From positions 3,720,001 through 3,784,000 of the forward strand of contig NZ_CP026124.1 in the NCBI RefSeq assembly GCF_002902905.1: a stretch of 64,000 nucleotides of DNA, read 5' to 3'. Under the pieces are notes generated by a model. That model did no database searches. It was not told the origin of the DNA and saw nothing but the letters and a program-made list of their open reading frames with translations. Every line of letters starts with the position of its first letter. Positions within the stretch are counted from its first letter, which is position 1. Below, in pieces: positions 44,779 to 53,318 of the stretch. This DNA comes from Achromobacter sp. AONIH1. GTDB lineage: Bacteria; Pseudomonadota; Gammaproteobacteria; Burkholderiales; Burkholderiaceae_B. Position numbers and translations under genes: made by a program.

Positions 44779-46173
44779 TCAGGCCGCGCGCGTCACCAGC
44801 CCCAGGCGCTCGCGCCGCGTCCAGCGCTGCACCATCAGCACCGCCACCACGGTCAGACCGATCGCCAGCCCGCTCCAGATGCCCACGCCGCGCCAGCCGG
44901 CCTCGAAGGCCAGCCAGGCGCCGCTGGGCAGGCCCACGCCCCAGTAGCCGATCGCGGCGTAGACCATGGGCACGCGCGTGTCGTGCAGGCCGCGCAGCAT
45001 GCCCGCGCCCAGCACCTGCGCGCCGTCGACGATCTGGAAGATCGCGGCCACGGCCAGGTAGCCGACCGCGAAGCCCAGCACGCGGGCGTTGGCCGGGTCG
45101 CGCACGTCCATGAACGCCGACACCAGCAGATAGGGCACCGTGACCATCAGCAGCGCGGCGATGGCCATGGAGCCGATGCCCAGCCCGAACGCGCTCCAGC
45201 CCGCGCGCGCCACGCCGGACGCATCGCCGGCGCCCTGTGCGTGGCTGACGCGCACCGTCGCGGCTTGCGCCACGCCGTAGGGAATCATGAAGGTCACGCT
45301 GGCGATCTGGATGGCGATGGCGTGCGCGGCCAGCTCCGCCTCGCCCAGCCAGCCGATCAGGAAGGCGGCGGCGTTGAAGATGGTGACCTCGAAAGCGGTG
45401 GCCACGCCGATGGGCAGACCCAGCTTCCAGAACGCGGCCAGCCGTTGCCAGTCCGGTTGCAGCAGGTTGCCGAACAGCCGGTAGCGGCGGAAGCGCCGGT
45501 CGCGCAGCACCACCAGCGCCAGGCCCAGGAACAGGCACAGGCTGGCCAGCGCGCTGGCCACGCCCGCGCCGACCAGGCCCAGGGCGGGCGCGCCCAGGTT
45601 GCCGAACACCAGCACCCAGTTGCCGAGCACGTTGAACGCGATGCCGGCCACCGCCACGATGAAGGCCCAGCGCGGTTTTTGCAGCGCCGCCAGGAACGAG
45701 CGCAGCACCAGGAATCCCAGGAACGGCGGCATGGCCCAGAGCAGGGCGCGCAGGTATTCGCCGGCCAGAGCCGCCAGCTCGGGCGGCTGGCGCAGCAGCA
45801 GCAGGATCTGTTCGCCGTGCCACAGCGCCAGGCAGCCGGGCAGCGAAATCAGCACGGCCGTCCACAACCCCTGGCGCACCGTCAGCCGCACGTCGCGCAC
45901 GGCGTTGCGCCGCGCGCCTTCCGCGCGCGCGGCCATGGGCGCGGTGGCGCTGACCAGGCCCAACGCGAAGAAGGCGATGGCCGAATACAGATTGGCGCCC
46001 AGCGCGCTGGCGGCCAGCTGCTGCGAGCCCAGGCGGCCGATGAACATCACGTCGGTGACGGTCATGGCGATCTGGGCCAGGTTGCTCAGCACCAGCGGCA
46101 GGGCGAGCATCAGCGTGGCGACGATTTCAGGTTTCCACGCGCGGCGGTTCGGCGCGGGCTGGGGCGGGGCCAT
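44779..46173 (-). CDS. MATE-family multidrug efflux transporter (NorM type)
   Basis: 464 residues with 12 helices in two bundles. The first reads [76 protein letters not shown], and the second starts near [70 protein letters not shown]. The cation-site Asp region and the R-V-S-x-A-x-G-A-G motif match NorM. It exports cationic drugs in exchange for Na+ or H+. AGGAAG precedes the start codon. Confidence 0.93.
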   Translation of the reverse strand: MAPPQPAPNRRAWKPEIVATLMLALPLVLSNLAQIAMTVTDVMFIGRLGSQQLAASALGANLYSAIAFFALGLVSATAPMAARAEGARRNAVRDVRLTVRQGLWTAVLISLPGCLALWHGEQILLLLRQPPELAALAGEYLRALLWAMPPFLGFLVLRSFLAALQKPRWAFIVAVAGIAFNVLGNWVLVFGNLGAPALGLVGAGVASALASLCLFLGLALVVLRDRRFRRYRLFGNLLQPDWQRLAAFWKLGLPIGVATAFEVTIFNAAAFLIGWLGEAELAAHAIAIQIASVTFMIPYGVAQAATVRVSHAQGAGDASGVARAGWSAFGLGIGSMAIAALLMVTVPYLLVSAFMDVRDPANARVLGFAVGYLAVAAIFQIVDGAQVLGAGMLRGLHDTRVPMVYAAIGYWGVGLPSGAWLAFEAGWRGVGIWSGLAIGLTVVAVLMVQRWTRRERLGLVTRAA

Positions 46174-46265
46174 ACGGGTTCTTCCTGATTGCGACCCCGA
46201 ATCTTAATCGCAGCCCGGATTTGCGGCGCCGCCGCATTGCCCGGGGCGCCGCGCAGACTTGGTGT

Positions 46266-46279
46266 TTGAGGCGTCTCAA
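46266..46279. promoter_or_regulatory. Crp/Fnr-like half-site pair upstream of pckG
   Basis: TTGAG-GCGT-CTCAA, perfect 5-bp arms with the TTG-N8-CAA spacing used by Fnr-family proteins. It lies 142 bp before the pckG ATG and 93 bp before the divergent MATE start. The inner base (G/C in place of T/A) makes it an imperfect Fnr/Dnr box, so the assignment is tentative. Confidence 0.35.
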
Positions 46280-46350
46280 TCGGTGACAAACTCCTCCATG
46301 TGGGCGGGTTGACGGGCTGCCCGGCGCTGCAAGTATGATGGCGCAAACGC

Positions 46351-46379
46351 ATACGGCCCCTATCCGAACGGGGCCGTAT
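46351..46379. promoter_or_regulatory. stable hairpin in the pckG leader
   Basis: ATACGGCCCC (46351-46360), loop TATCCGAAC, GGGGCCGTAT (46370-46379): a perfect 10-bp stem that ends 41 bp before the pckG start codon. No T run follows on either strand, so it is not a standard terminator. It could be an operator for a dimeric repressor or an RNA element in the 5' leader. Confidence 0.6.
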
Positions 46380-46420
46380 CACTTGGCAGCATCACCAATA
46401 CAAGTAGGGAGTAGACCCCG

Positions 46421-48277
46421 ATGAATACGCCTTTGGAAGGGGGCCTGGCGGCCTTGAACGTGCCCGCCTATGTGAAGCACCGCGGACTGATCGACTGGGT
46501 CGCCCGCGTCGTCGCGCTGGCCAAGCCCGACCGGGTGGTCTGGTGCGATGGCTCGCAACAGGAATACGACCGTCTCTGCGAGCAGATGGTGCAGTCCGGC
46601 ACCATGCGCCGCCTGAACCCCGCCAAACGGCCTAATTCGTTCCGGGCCTGTTCCGACCCGTCCGACGTGGCCCGCGTCGAGGACCGCACCTTCATCTGTT
46701 CCGACCGCGCCGAGGACGCCGGCCCCACCAACAACTGGGCCGATCCCGCCGAGATGCGCGCCACGCTCGACGGCCTGTTCGACGGCGCCATGCGCGGCCG
46801 CACGCTGTACGTGGTGCCGTTCTCGATGGGCCCGCTGGGCTCGGACATCGCGCACATTGGCGTCGAACTGTCCGACAGCCCCTATGTGGTCGTCAACATG
46901 CGCATCATGACGCGCATGGGCAAGCAGGTTTATGACGTGCTGGGCGCCGACGGCGACTTCGTGCCCTGCGTCCATTCGGTGGGCAAGCCGCTGGCGGACG
47001 GCGAGGCCGACGTGGCCTGGCCCTGCAATCCCACCAAGTACATCGTCCACTACCCCAAGACGCGCGAGATCTGGAGCTTCGGCTCGGGCTACGGCGGCAA
47101 CGCGCTGCTGGGCAAGAAATGCTTCGCGCTGCGCATCGCGTCCACCATGGGCCGCGACCAGGGCTGGCTGGCCGAGCACATGCTGATCCTGGGCGTGACC
47201 TCGCCCAAGGGCCGCAAGTACCACGTCGCGGCGGCCTTCCCGTCGGCCTGCGGCAAGACCAACTTCGCCATGCTGATTCCGCCGCAGGGCATGGATGGCT
47301 GGAAGGTCAGCACCATCGGCGACGACATCGCCTGGATCAAGCCGGGCGCCGACGGCCGCTTGCACGCCATCAACCCCGAGGCCGGCTACTTTGGCGTGGC
47401 GCCGGGCACCAGCGAGCTGACCAACTACAACGCCATGGCCACGCTCAAGGCCAACGTCATCTTCACCAATGTGGCGCTGACCGATGACGGAGACGTCTGG
47501 TGGGAAGGCATGACGCAGACGCCGCCCGAGCATCTGATCGACTGGCAGGGCCAGGACTGGACGCCCGCCATCGCGCAGCAGACCGGCCGCAAGGCCGCGC
47601 ATCCGAACGCGCGCTTCACGGCGCCGGCCGCGCAATGCCCGTCGATCGATCCCGAATGGGAAAACCCCGAAGGCGTGGTGATCGACGCCTTCATCTTCGG
47701 CGGCCGCCGGTCCACCACCGTGCCGCTGGTGACCGAGGCCCGCAACTGGGTCGAGGGCGTGTACATGGCCGCCACCATGGGCTCGGAAACCACCGCCGCC
47801 GCCGTGGGCCAGCAGGGCGTGGTGCGGCGCGATCCCTTCGCCATGCTGCCGTTCTGCGGCTACAACATGAGCGACTACTTCAACCACTGGCTGCAACTGG
47901 GCAAGCGCCTGGAAGCGGCGGGGGCCACGCTGCCGCGCATCTATTGCGTGAACTGGTTCCGCAAGGGACCGGACGGCAAGTTCGTCTGGCCGGGCTTTGG
48001 CGAGAACATGCGCGTGCTGCGCTGGATGCTGGGCCGCATCGACGGCCAGGCCCAGGGCGTGGACCAGGTGTTCGGCGTGTCGCCCAGCTACCAGGACATC
48101 GACTGGACCGGGCTGGAGTTCACGCCGGACAAGTTCGAGCAGATTATGTCGGTGGACGAGGGCGCTTGGCGCGCCGAGCTGGCCCTGCACGGCGAGCTAT
48201 TCGGCCAGCTGGCGCAGCGCCTGCCCGAAGACCTGCCGGCCACCAAGGTCAAGATCGAGGGGCGGCTGGCGGCCTGA
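46421..48277 (+). CDS. pckG: phosphoenolpyruvate carboxykinase (GTP)
   Basis: 618 residues, the length of GTP-type [27 protein letters not shown] contains the kinase-1a P-loop and the reactive Cys; [34 protein letters not shown] is the metal-binding kinase-2 region; [26 protein letters not shown] is the guanine-binding C-terminal part; [21 protein letters not shown] lies in the PEP site. It converts oxaloacetate and GTP to PEP, CO2 and GDP, the first step of gluconeogenesis. It is monocistronic, with a hairpin in its leader and a terminator after it. Confidence 0.97.
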   Translation: MNTPLEGGLAALNVPAYVKHRGLIDWVARVVALAKPDRVVWCDGSQQEYDRLCEQMVQSGTMRRLNPAKRPNSFRACSDPSDVARVEDRTFICSDRAEDAGPTNNWADPAEMRATLDGLFDGAMRGRTLYVVPFSMGPLGSDIAHIGVELSDSPYVVVNMRIMTRMGKQVYDVLGADGDFVPCVHSVGKPLADGEADVAWPCNPTKYIVHYPKTREIWSFGSGYGGNALLGKKCFALRIASTMGRDQGWLAEHMLILGVTSPKGRKYHVAAAFPSACGKTNFAMLIPPQGMDGWKVSTIGDDIAWIKPGADGRLHAINPEAGYFGVAPGTSELTNYNAMATLKANVIFTNVALTDDGDVWWEGMTQTPPEHLIDWQGQDWTPAIAQQTGRKAAHPNARFTAPAAQCPSIDPEWENPEGVVIDAFIFGGRRSTTVPLVTEARNWVEGVYMAATMGSETTAAAVGQQGVVRRDPFAMLPFCGYNMSDYFNHWLQLGKRLEAAGATLPRIYCVNWFRKGPDGKFVWPGFGENMRVLRWMLGRIDGQAQGVDQVFGVSPSYQDIDWTGLEFTPDKFEQIMSVDEGAWRAELALHGELFGQLAQRLPEDLPATKVKIEGRLAA

Positions 48278-48317
48278 CGCCGGCGGCCGGCGTCTTCTTC
48301 ACTGTTTGCCCGTGATG

Positions 48318-48351
48318 CGTCCGAGGCCCGGCTTGCGCCGGGTCGCGGACG
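48318..48351 (+). terminator. terminator downstream of pckG
   Basis: A two-part hairpin: outer arms CGTCCG and CGGACG (48318-48323 and 48346-48351), inner arms CCCGGC and GCCGGG (48327-48332 and 48337-48342). It is followed by TTTGTCTT on the plus strand. It starts 40 bp after the pckG stop and ends 7 bp before the convergent HutG fusion gene's stop codon, so it may serve both. Confidence 0.65.
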
Positions 48352-48358
48352 TTTGTCT

Positions 48359-49558
48359 TCAACGTCCGCGAGCGCTGATCCGTTCCAGCGCCGCGCCGAC
48401 CATGCCTTCCACCACGGGCGTCACCCGCGCCGCCAATTCCGGCCGGTAGGCGTAGGGATAGGTCTCGTCCATGTAGGTCGACTGGCACATCTCCAGCTGC
48501 ACCGCGTGCACCTCGTCCCCGGGCCTGCCATAGTGGCGCGTGATGTGGCCGCCCTTGAAGCGGCCGTTGACGGCCCAGGTGTACGGCGCCGCGCCCTCCA
48601 GGCGCTGGCGGATCGCGTCCAGCACGTCGGGCGCGCAGCTGGCGCCGTCGGCCGTGCCGATGTTCAGGTCGGGCAGCTTGCCCTCGAACAGGCGCGGCAG
48701 CACGCTGGCGATGGAGTGCGCTTCCCACAGCAGCACGGCGCCATGCTCGGCGCGGATGCGTTCGATCTCCAGGCGCAGCTTGTCGTGGTACGGCCGCCAG
48801 TACGCGTCCAGCCGCCGCGCGCGCTCGGCCTCGTCGGGCTCGGCGCCGTCCTGGTATATCGGTTCGCCCCGGAATGTATGCGTCGGGCACAGGCCGGTCT
48901 TGGTCTGGCCGGGATACAGGCTGGCGTCGTCGGACGGACGGTTCAGGTCCACCACGTAGCGCGAATAGCGCGCGCCCAGCACCGACGCGCCCAGCGCCCT
49001 GGCCCAGCCGTACAGCGTGTCCAGGTGCCAGTCGGTGTCGCCCGAGCGCAGGCCGGCCTCGGTCATGCGCGCGCGCTGCGCTTCGGGCAGCTGGCTGCCC
49101 AGGTGGGGGATGGAGATCAGCAGCGGCGCGTTGCCGCGCTGGAAATCATAGATGTCGCTCGTGGCGGCGGTGGCGGATGCGTCGGCCTGCGCGAGTCGCT
49201 GGCTCAGCGCGTCCATGTCGTCGGCGAACCAGACGGCGCGGCCCTGGTTGGACTCGCGCACGAAGTCGCGCAGCGCGCCGCTGGCGGCCAGCGGCGCAGA
49301 GATGTCGCCGACGATGGCGCACTTCATCCGGTAGTTGGTGAGCTTCTGCAGCATGTTTCCGGCGATGCGCGTTTCCAGCCGGAAGAAGTCCGCCGGCAGG
49401 CGGCGGACGGGCAGCACGATCCAGTCCACGTCCTCGCCCCAGGTCAGGCCCAGAAGGTCGGTGACGTCCTGCTCGCCGGCGAGCAGGGGGCCGTTGTCCG
49501 CCAGGCGCATGAGGCGCTGGCCGGCAACGTCGAGGAAAGTGTGCTGCGGGGTGTCCAT
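48359..49558 (-). CDS. fusion of a DUF4180-like domain and N-formylglutamate amidohydrolase
   Basis: 399 residues from the ATG at 49558. Residues 1-125 (MDTPQHTFLDVAGQRLMRLA ... DVDWIVLPVRRLPADFFRLETRIAGNMLQKLTNYRMKCAIVGDISAPLAASGALRDFVRESNQGRAVWF) match the small stand-alone DUF4180 family. After a short Ala/Thr linker, residues 135-399 match HutG: DIYDFQRGNAPLLISIPHLGSQLPEAQRARM, DTDWHLDTLYGWA, NRPSDDASLYPGQTKTGLCP, VLLWEAHSIASVLPRLFEGKLPDLNIGTADGASC, KGGHITRHYGRPGDEVHAVQLEMCQSTYMDE. HutG removes formate from N-formyl-L-glutamate in histidine degradation. There is no Met codon near the junction, so it is translated as one chain. No other hut gene is nearby. Confidence 0.87.
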   Translation of the reverse strand: MDTPQHTFLDVAGQRLMRLADNGPLLAGEQDVTDLLGLTWGEDVDWIVLPVRRLPADFFRLETRIAGNMLQKLTNYRMKCAIVGDISAPLAASGALRDFVRESNQGRAVWFADDMDALSQRLAQADASATAATSDIYDFQRGNAPLLISIPHLGSQLPEAQRARMTEAGLRSGDTDWHLDTLYGWARALGASVLGARYSRYVVDLNRPSDDASLYPGQTKTGLCPTHTFRGEPIYQDGAEPDEAERARRLDAYWRPYHDKLRLEIERIRAEHGAVLLWEAHSIASVLPRLFEGKLPDLNIGTADGASCAPDVLDAIRQRLEGAAPYTWAVNGRFKGGHITRHYGRPGDEVHAVQLEMCQSTYMDETYPYAYRPELAARVTPVVEGMVGAALERISARGR

Positions 49559-49927
49559 GAGGTTCGGATCCTGATCGTGTGGGTCGGCGATGGCGCCGGA
49601 GCGTCTTGCCGGCAAGGGCGCGGCTGCGGCGTTGCGGCCGGCTGCCTGGCGGTTCTTGCCTGCGTGCAAGGTGGAATAGAATACCCGCTGCTCAAAGGAG
49701 CGCATCAAAATGATCATCCAGGCCTGACCTGCACCTTCCGCCACTTCCGGCAAGCCATCGCGGCCTTGCCGGAATGGCGCGTCCCTCCGGCGACCGCGCG
49801 TCCGCGCCCGCCGGGCACCCGTTTCACGCATCCTAAGTTTGTCGCAAGCCACAGGCAGGGCGGAGCCACGCGCGTTCGCCGGCCGGGCCCGTGGCGCGCG
49901 CGCGATGCGCATCAAGGAGTTCTCTTC
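49559..49927. other. 369-bp divergent leader with a five-codon reading frame and a hairpin
   Basis: The interval separates the HutG fusion from the methyltransferase gene. At 49695-49700 is AAGGAG and 9 bp later an ATG at 49710 that opens a five-codon frame (MIIQA, stop at 49725-49727). Upstream, TTGCCT (49657-49662) and TAGAAT (49678-49683) could be -35/-10 elements with a short 15-bp gap. Downstream, TTCCGGCAAG (49745-49754) and CTTGCCGGAA (49765-49774) form a perfect 10-bp stem with a 10-nt loop. The methyltransferase start is 153 bp further. I see no other gene here. Confidence 0.45.
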
Positions 49928-50743
49928 ATGACGGCATCCTCCAACCCTCAGGACGACAGCCTGGATCTGCTGGCCCACAATCAGGCAGCCTGGGACCAGC
50001 AGGCCGCGCAGGACTGCGAATGGTCGCGGCCCGTGCCCCCCGAGATCATCGCGGCTGCTCGCGGCGGTGATCTGTCCGCCGCGCGCCTGACGCCGGAGCC
50101 GCTGCCGCGCGGCTGGCTGGACGCGGTCCGTGGCCTGCGCATCCTGTGCCTGGCTTGCGCCGGCGGCCAGCAGGCCCCGGTGCTGGCCGCGGCCGGCGCC
50201 GAGGTCACGGTGTTCGACCTGTCCGAAGGGCAGCTGGACCAGGACCGCGCCGTGGCGCGCCGCGAAGGGCTGGCGCTGAGCGCCGTGCAAGGCGATATGC
50301 GCGACCTGTCGGCCTTCGACGATCAGACCTTCGACGTGGTGTTCCACCCCATCTCCAACCTGTACGTGCCGGGCGTGCGGCCCGTGTGGCGCGAGTGCTT
50401 CCGCGTGCTGCGGCCGGGCGGCCGGCTGCTGTCCAGCTTCTACAACCCGGTGGTGTTCGTGGGCGACCGCGATCCGCGATACGCGGAGCAGGGCCTGATC
50501 CGGCCGGCGCACGCGCTGCCCTACGCGGACACGCGGCATCTGGATTCCGCGACGCTGGAGGCCAAGCGCGCGCGCGGCGAGGCGCTGGTGTTCGGCCACA
50601 CGCTGCAGGACCAGATCGGCGGCCAGCTCGATGCCGGTTTCCTGCTGGCGGGCTTTCACGAAGCGCGCCAGCCCCGGCCGCGTTTCGTGATCGACGGCTA
50701 CCTGCCGACCTTCCTGGCCACCCGGGCCGTCAAGCCCGTCTGA
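49928..50743 (+). CDS. class I SAM-dependent methyltransferase
   Basis: 271 residues from the ATG at 49928 (AAGGAG 8 bp upstream). The SAM-binding signature is LRILCLACAGGQQAPVLAAAGAEVTVFDLSEGQLDQDRAVARREGLALSAVQGDMRDLSAFDDQTFDVVFHPISNLYVPGVRPVWRECFRVLRPGGRLLSSFYNPVVF: a motif I in which CLACAGGQQ replaces the common GxGxG, then acidic loop FDLS, motif III QGDM, and the LRPGGRLL strand. Many small-molecule methyltransferases of this type exist; the substrate is unknown. The leader upstream contains a five-codon frame and a hairpin. Confidence 0.88.
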   Translation: MTASSNPQDDSLDLLAHNQAAWDQQAAQDCEWSRPVPPEIIAAARGGDLSAARLTPEPLPRGWLDAVRGLRILCLACAGGQQAPVLAAAGAEVTVFDLSEGQLDQDRAVARREGLALSAVQGDMRDLSAFDDQTFDVVFHPISNLYVPGVRPVWRECFRVLRPGGRLLSSFYNPVVFVGDRDPRYAEQGLIRPAHALPYADTRHLDSATLEAKRARGEALVFGHTLQDQIGGQLDAGFLLAGFHEARQPRPRFVIDGYLPTFLATRAVKPV

Positions 50744-50758
50744 GCGCGCGCGCGGCGA

Positions 50759-51799
50759 TCAGCCCGGCACGGGCCGGTCGCTGCTGCCGCGCACCACCAG
50801 CGAGGGCGCCAGGCGCAGGCTGCCCGGATCGCCGCCGGCCAGTTTCTGCAATAGCAGTTCCAGGCCCAGCCGGCCCATCTGGTGCATCGGCGAATGGATG
50901 GTGCTCAGGCCGATGGGCAGCGCGCCGGCCAGCGGCGTGTCGTTATAGCCCACGATGGCGACATCGCGGCCGGCTTCCAGTCCGCGCTCGCGCGCCGCGC
51001 CCATCACGCCCACCGCCAGGAAGTCGTTGACCGCGAAGATGGCGGTGGGGCGATCCGGGCCGGCCAGCAGGCCGGCGCCGACGCCGCGGCCGGCATCGGT
51101 ATCGAAGGGACTGGGAATGCGCCAGCGCGCGGGTACGTCCACGCCGCGCTCGGCGCAGATTTCCAGGAAGCCGGCCGTGCGGTCGCGGCCGGTGCTGGCA
51201 TACGGTTCGCCGGTCATCACCGCGATGCGGCGATGGCCCATGTCCAGCAGATGGCGCGCAGCCAGGCGGCCGCCCTCGATGTCGTCGCAGGTCACCGCGC
51301 AATGCGCGTCGGCATGGCGGCTGACCAGCACGAAGGGCACGCCGCGCGCGGCCAGTTCGGCCAGCAGCGGATTGGGGCTGGCGTCCGGGCCGCTGTGCGC
51401 ATCGCCCAGGATCAGGCCATCCACGCGCCGCGCCAGCGCCATGTCGATCAGCTTGCGCTGCTTGTCCGGCTGGTCCTGGGTGTTGGAGACGAAGGTCAGG
51501 TAGCCGTGTTCGGCGGCGGCCTCGTCCACGCCTTCGTAGATCGTGGCCAGCACCATGTCGGACAGGCGCGGCACCAGCACGCCGATGCTGCGGCTGCGGC
51601 GGGTCTTGAGGCTGGCGGCGTGCGGATTGGCCTGGTAGCGCAGCTCTGCCGCCAGCGCGCGGATGCGCTCGACGGTGCCGGGCGCGGCCGCGCCGCGCGC
51701 ATCGTCCTCGGAACCGTTCAGGACCCGGGACACCGTCGACACGTTCAGGCCGAGCTGCCGCGCCAGGCTTTGCAGCGTGACGGGACGGGATTTGTTCAT
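50759..51799 (-). CDS. LacI-family transcriptional regulator
   Basis: 346 residues. The LacI helix-turn-helix and hinge are MNKSRPVTLQSLARQLGLNVSTVSRVLNGSEDDARGAAAPGTVERIRALAAELRYQANPHAASLKTRRSRSIGVLVPRLSDMVLATIYEGVDEAAAEHGYL. The ligand domain resembles periplasmic sugar-binding proteins (IFAVNDFLAVGVMGAARERGLEAGRDVAIVGYNDTPLAGALPIGLSTIHSP). It is divergent from the MFS-amidase operon, and a perfect LacI-type palindrome lies at 51938-51953. It probably represses that operon until its transported substrate appears. Confidence 0.94.
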   Translation of the reverse strand: MNKSRPVTLQSLARQLGLNVSTVSRVLNGSEDDARGAAAPGTVERIRALAAELRYQANPHAASLKTRRSRSIGVLVPRLSDMVLATIYEGVDEAAAEHGYLTFVSNTQDQPDKQRKLIDMALARRVDGLILGDAHSGPDASPNPLLAELAARGVPFVLVSRHADAHCAVTCDDIEGGRLAARHLLDMGHRRIAVMTGEPYASTGRDRTAGFLEICAERGVDVPARWRIPSPFDTDAGRGVGAGLLAGPDRPTAIFAVNDFLAVGVMGAARERGLEAGRDVAIVGYNDTPLAGALPIGLSTIHSPMHQMGRLGLELLLQKLAGGDPGSLRLAPSLVVRGSSDRPVPG

Positions 51800-51937
51800 G
51801 GGGCTGGAGGATACACGCTGGCGCGCGCCATGAGGCGCGCCGCCGGCGCCGCGTGGTCCCTGCCGGCGTTCTGCCGCTGAAATTCATCTAGGGTTTTCCC
51901 GGTGTCGCTTCCCGCCCAAAACCACTAGCATTCCGCA

Positions 51938-51953
51938 ACCCAAACGTTTGGGT
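51938..51953. promoter_or_regulatory. LacI-family operator: 16-bp perfect palindrome
   Basis: ACCCAAACGTTTGGGT, symmetric about the central CG, the form preferred by LacI-family proteins that carry a Leu hinge residue. It ends 21 bp before the MFS transporter ATG at 51975 and is 138 bp from the divergent lacI-type start. The position suits repression of the MFS-amidase operon. Confidence 0.9.
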
Positions 51954-51974
51954 AAATCGACTGGACCGATCGCA

Positions 51975-53318
51975 ATGACGACTGAAACGCAGAATTCCCG
52001 GTTCCGCTACCGGATCTTCACAATGGTGGTGCTGCTGGCGCTGATCAATTACATCGACCGTGGCGCCATGTCCTATGCCGCCGCCCACATCACCGGCGAA
52101 TACGGGCTGGACCGGGGCGACTGGGGCTCGGTGCTGGGCTATTTCGGCTACGGCTACATGGTGGGCGCGCTGTTCGGCGGCATGCTGGCTGACCGCTACG
52201 GCCCGCGCAAGGTCTGGATCGTGGCCGGCGTGACCTGGTCGGTATTCGAGATCGCCACGGCCTGGGCCGGCGACTTCGGCCTGGCCTTCCTGGGCGGCTC
52301 GGCGCTGGCCGGCTTCGCCACCATCCGCATCCTGTTCGGCGCGGCCGAAGGGCCGGCGTACTCCATCATCAACAAGACCATCGCCAACTGGGCCACGCCG
52401 CGCGAACGCGGCTTCGTGGTCGGCTTCGGCCTGCTCAGCACGCCGCTGGGCGCGCTGCTGACCGCGCCGGTGGCGGTGGGGCTGCTGAGCCTGACCGGCA
52501 GCTGGCGCGCCATGTTCTACATCCTGGGCGGCGCCGGCCTGATCGTGCTGGTGTTCTTCATGCGCATCTTCACCGACCGCCCGGAAACCAATCCGCGCGT
52601 GTCGCCCGCCGAGCTGCGCGAGATCCAGTCGGCCCGCCAGCAGGCCGCCGCCGGCCAGGCCGTGGACGGCCCCGCGCTGCCGTGGTGGAGCTTCTTCCGC
52701 AGCAAGACGCTGATGCTCAACACGCTGGGCTATTTCTCGTTCATGTACGTGAACTTCCTGCTGTTGACCTGGACCCCCAAGTACCTGCAGGACAACTTCG
52801 GCTACAGCCTGTCCTCGCTCTGGTACATGGGCATGATTCCCTGGACCGGCGCCTGCGTCACCGTGCTGCTGGGCGGCCGCATCTCCGACCTGCTGCTCAA
52901 GCGCACCGGCAGCCTGAAGATCGCGCGCAGCTGGTTCGCCGCCGGCTGCCTGCTGGCCACCGCGCTGTGCTTCATGCTGGTGTCGCAGGCGCAGTCGGTG
53001 TTCGCCGTGATCGCGCTGATGACGCTGGCCAATGCGCTGAACGCGCTGCCCAACTCCGTGTACTGGGCCGTGGTCATCGACACCGCGCCGGCCAGCCGCG
53101 TCGGCACCTTCAGCGGCCTGATGCACTTCTTCGCCAACATCGCCTCCATCCTCGCGCCCACGCTGACCGGCTACCTGGCCGCGCGGCATGGCTATTCGGT
53201 GATGTTCGTGGCGGCGTCCATCGCCACCGCCATCGGCATGATCGCCATGCTGCAGGTGCGCCCCGGCGTCGCGCCGCGCCTGCCCGCCGGCGCCGCGCAA
53301 ACCGGAGCCGCGCGATGA
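51975..53318 (+). CDS. MFS transporter, anion:cation symporter (ACS) family
   Basis: 447 residues from the ATG at 51975, with 12 helices. RFRYRIFTMVVLLALINYIDRGAMSYAAAHITGEYGLDRGDWGSVLGYFGYGYMVGALFGGMLADRYGPRKVWIVAGVTWSVFEIATAWAGDFG shows the ACS opening NYIDRxxxS and motif A (GGMLADRYGPRK). FGAAEGPAYSIINKTIANWATPRERGFVVG is the family pattern in helix 4-5. It should import an organic anion such as a sugar acid or amide-bearing acid with protons. Its stop overlaps the amidase start (ATGA), so transport and hydrolysis are coupled. Confidence 0.93.
   Translation: MTTETQNSRFRYRIFTMVVLLALINYIDRGAMSYAAAHITGEYGLDRGDWGSVLGYFGYGYMVGALFGGMLADRYGPRKVWIVAGVTWSVFEIATAWAGDFGLAFLGGSALAGFATIRILFGAAEGPAYSIINKTIANWATPRERGFVVGFGLLSTPLGALLTAPVAVGLLSLTGSWRAMFYILGGAGLIVLVFFMRIFTDRPETNPRVSPAELREIQSARQQAAAGQAVDGPALPWWSFFRSKTLMLNTLGYFSFMYVNFLLLTWTPKYLQDNFGYSLSSLWYMGMIPWTGACVTVLLGGRISDLLLKRTGSLKIARSWFAAGCLLATALCFMLVSQAQSVFAVIALMTLANALNALPNSVYWAVVIDTAPASRVGTFSGLMHFFANIASILAPTLTGYLAARHGYSVMFVAASIATAIGMIAMLQVRPGVAPRLPAGAAQTGAAR

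Noticed and set aside
49559..50659. Upstream extension of the HutG fusion frame antisense to the methyltransferase gene
   Set aside because: No domain in the extension; the methyltransferase on the other strand is clear; the DUF4180 part begins at a good ATG at 49558.
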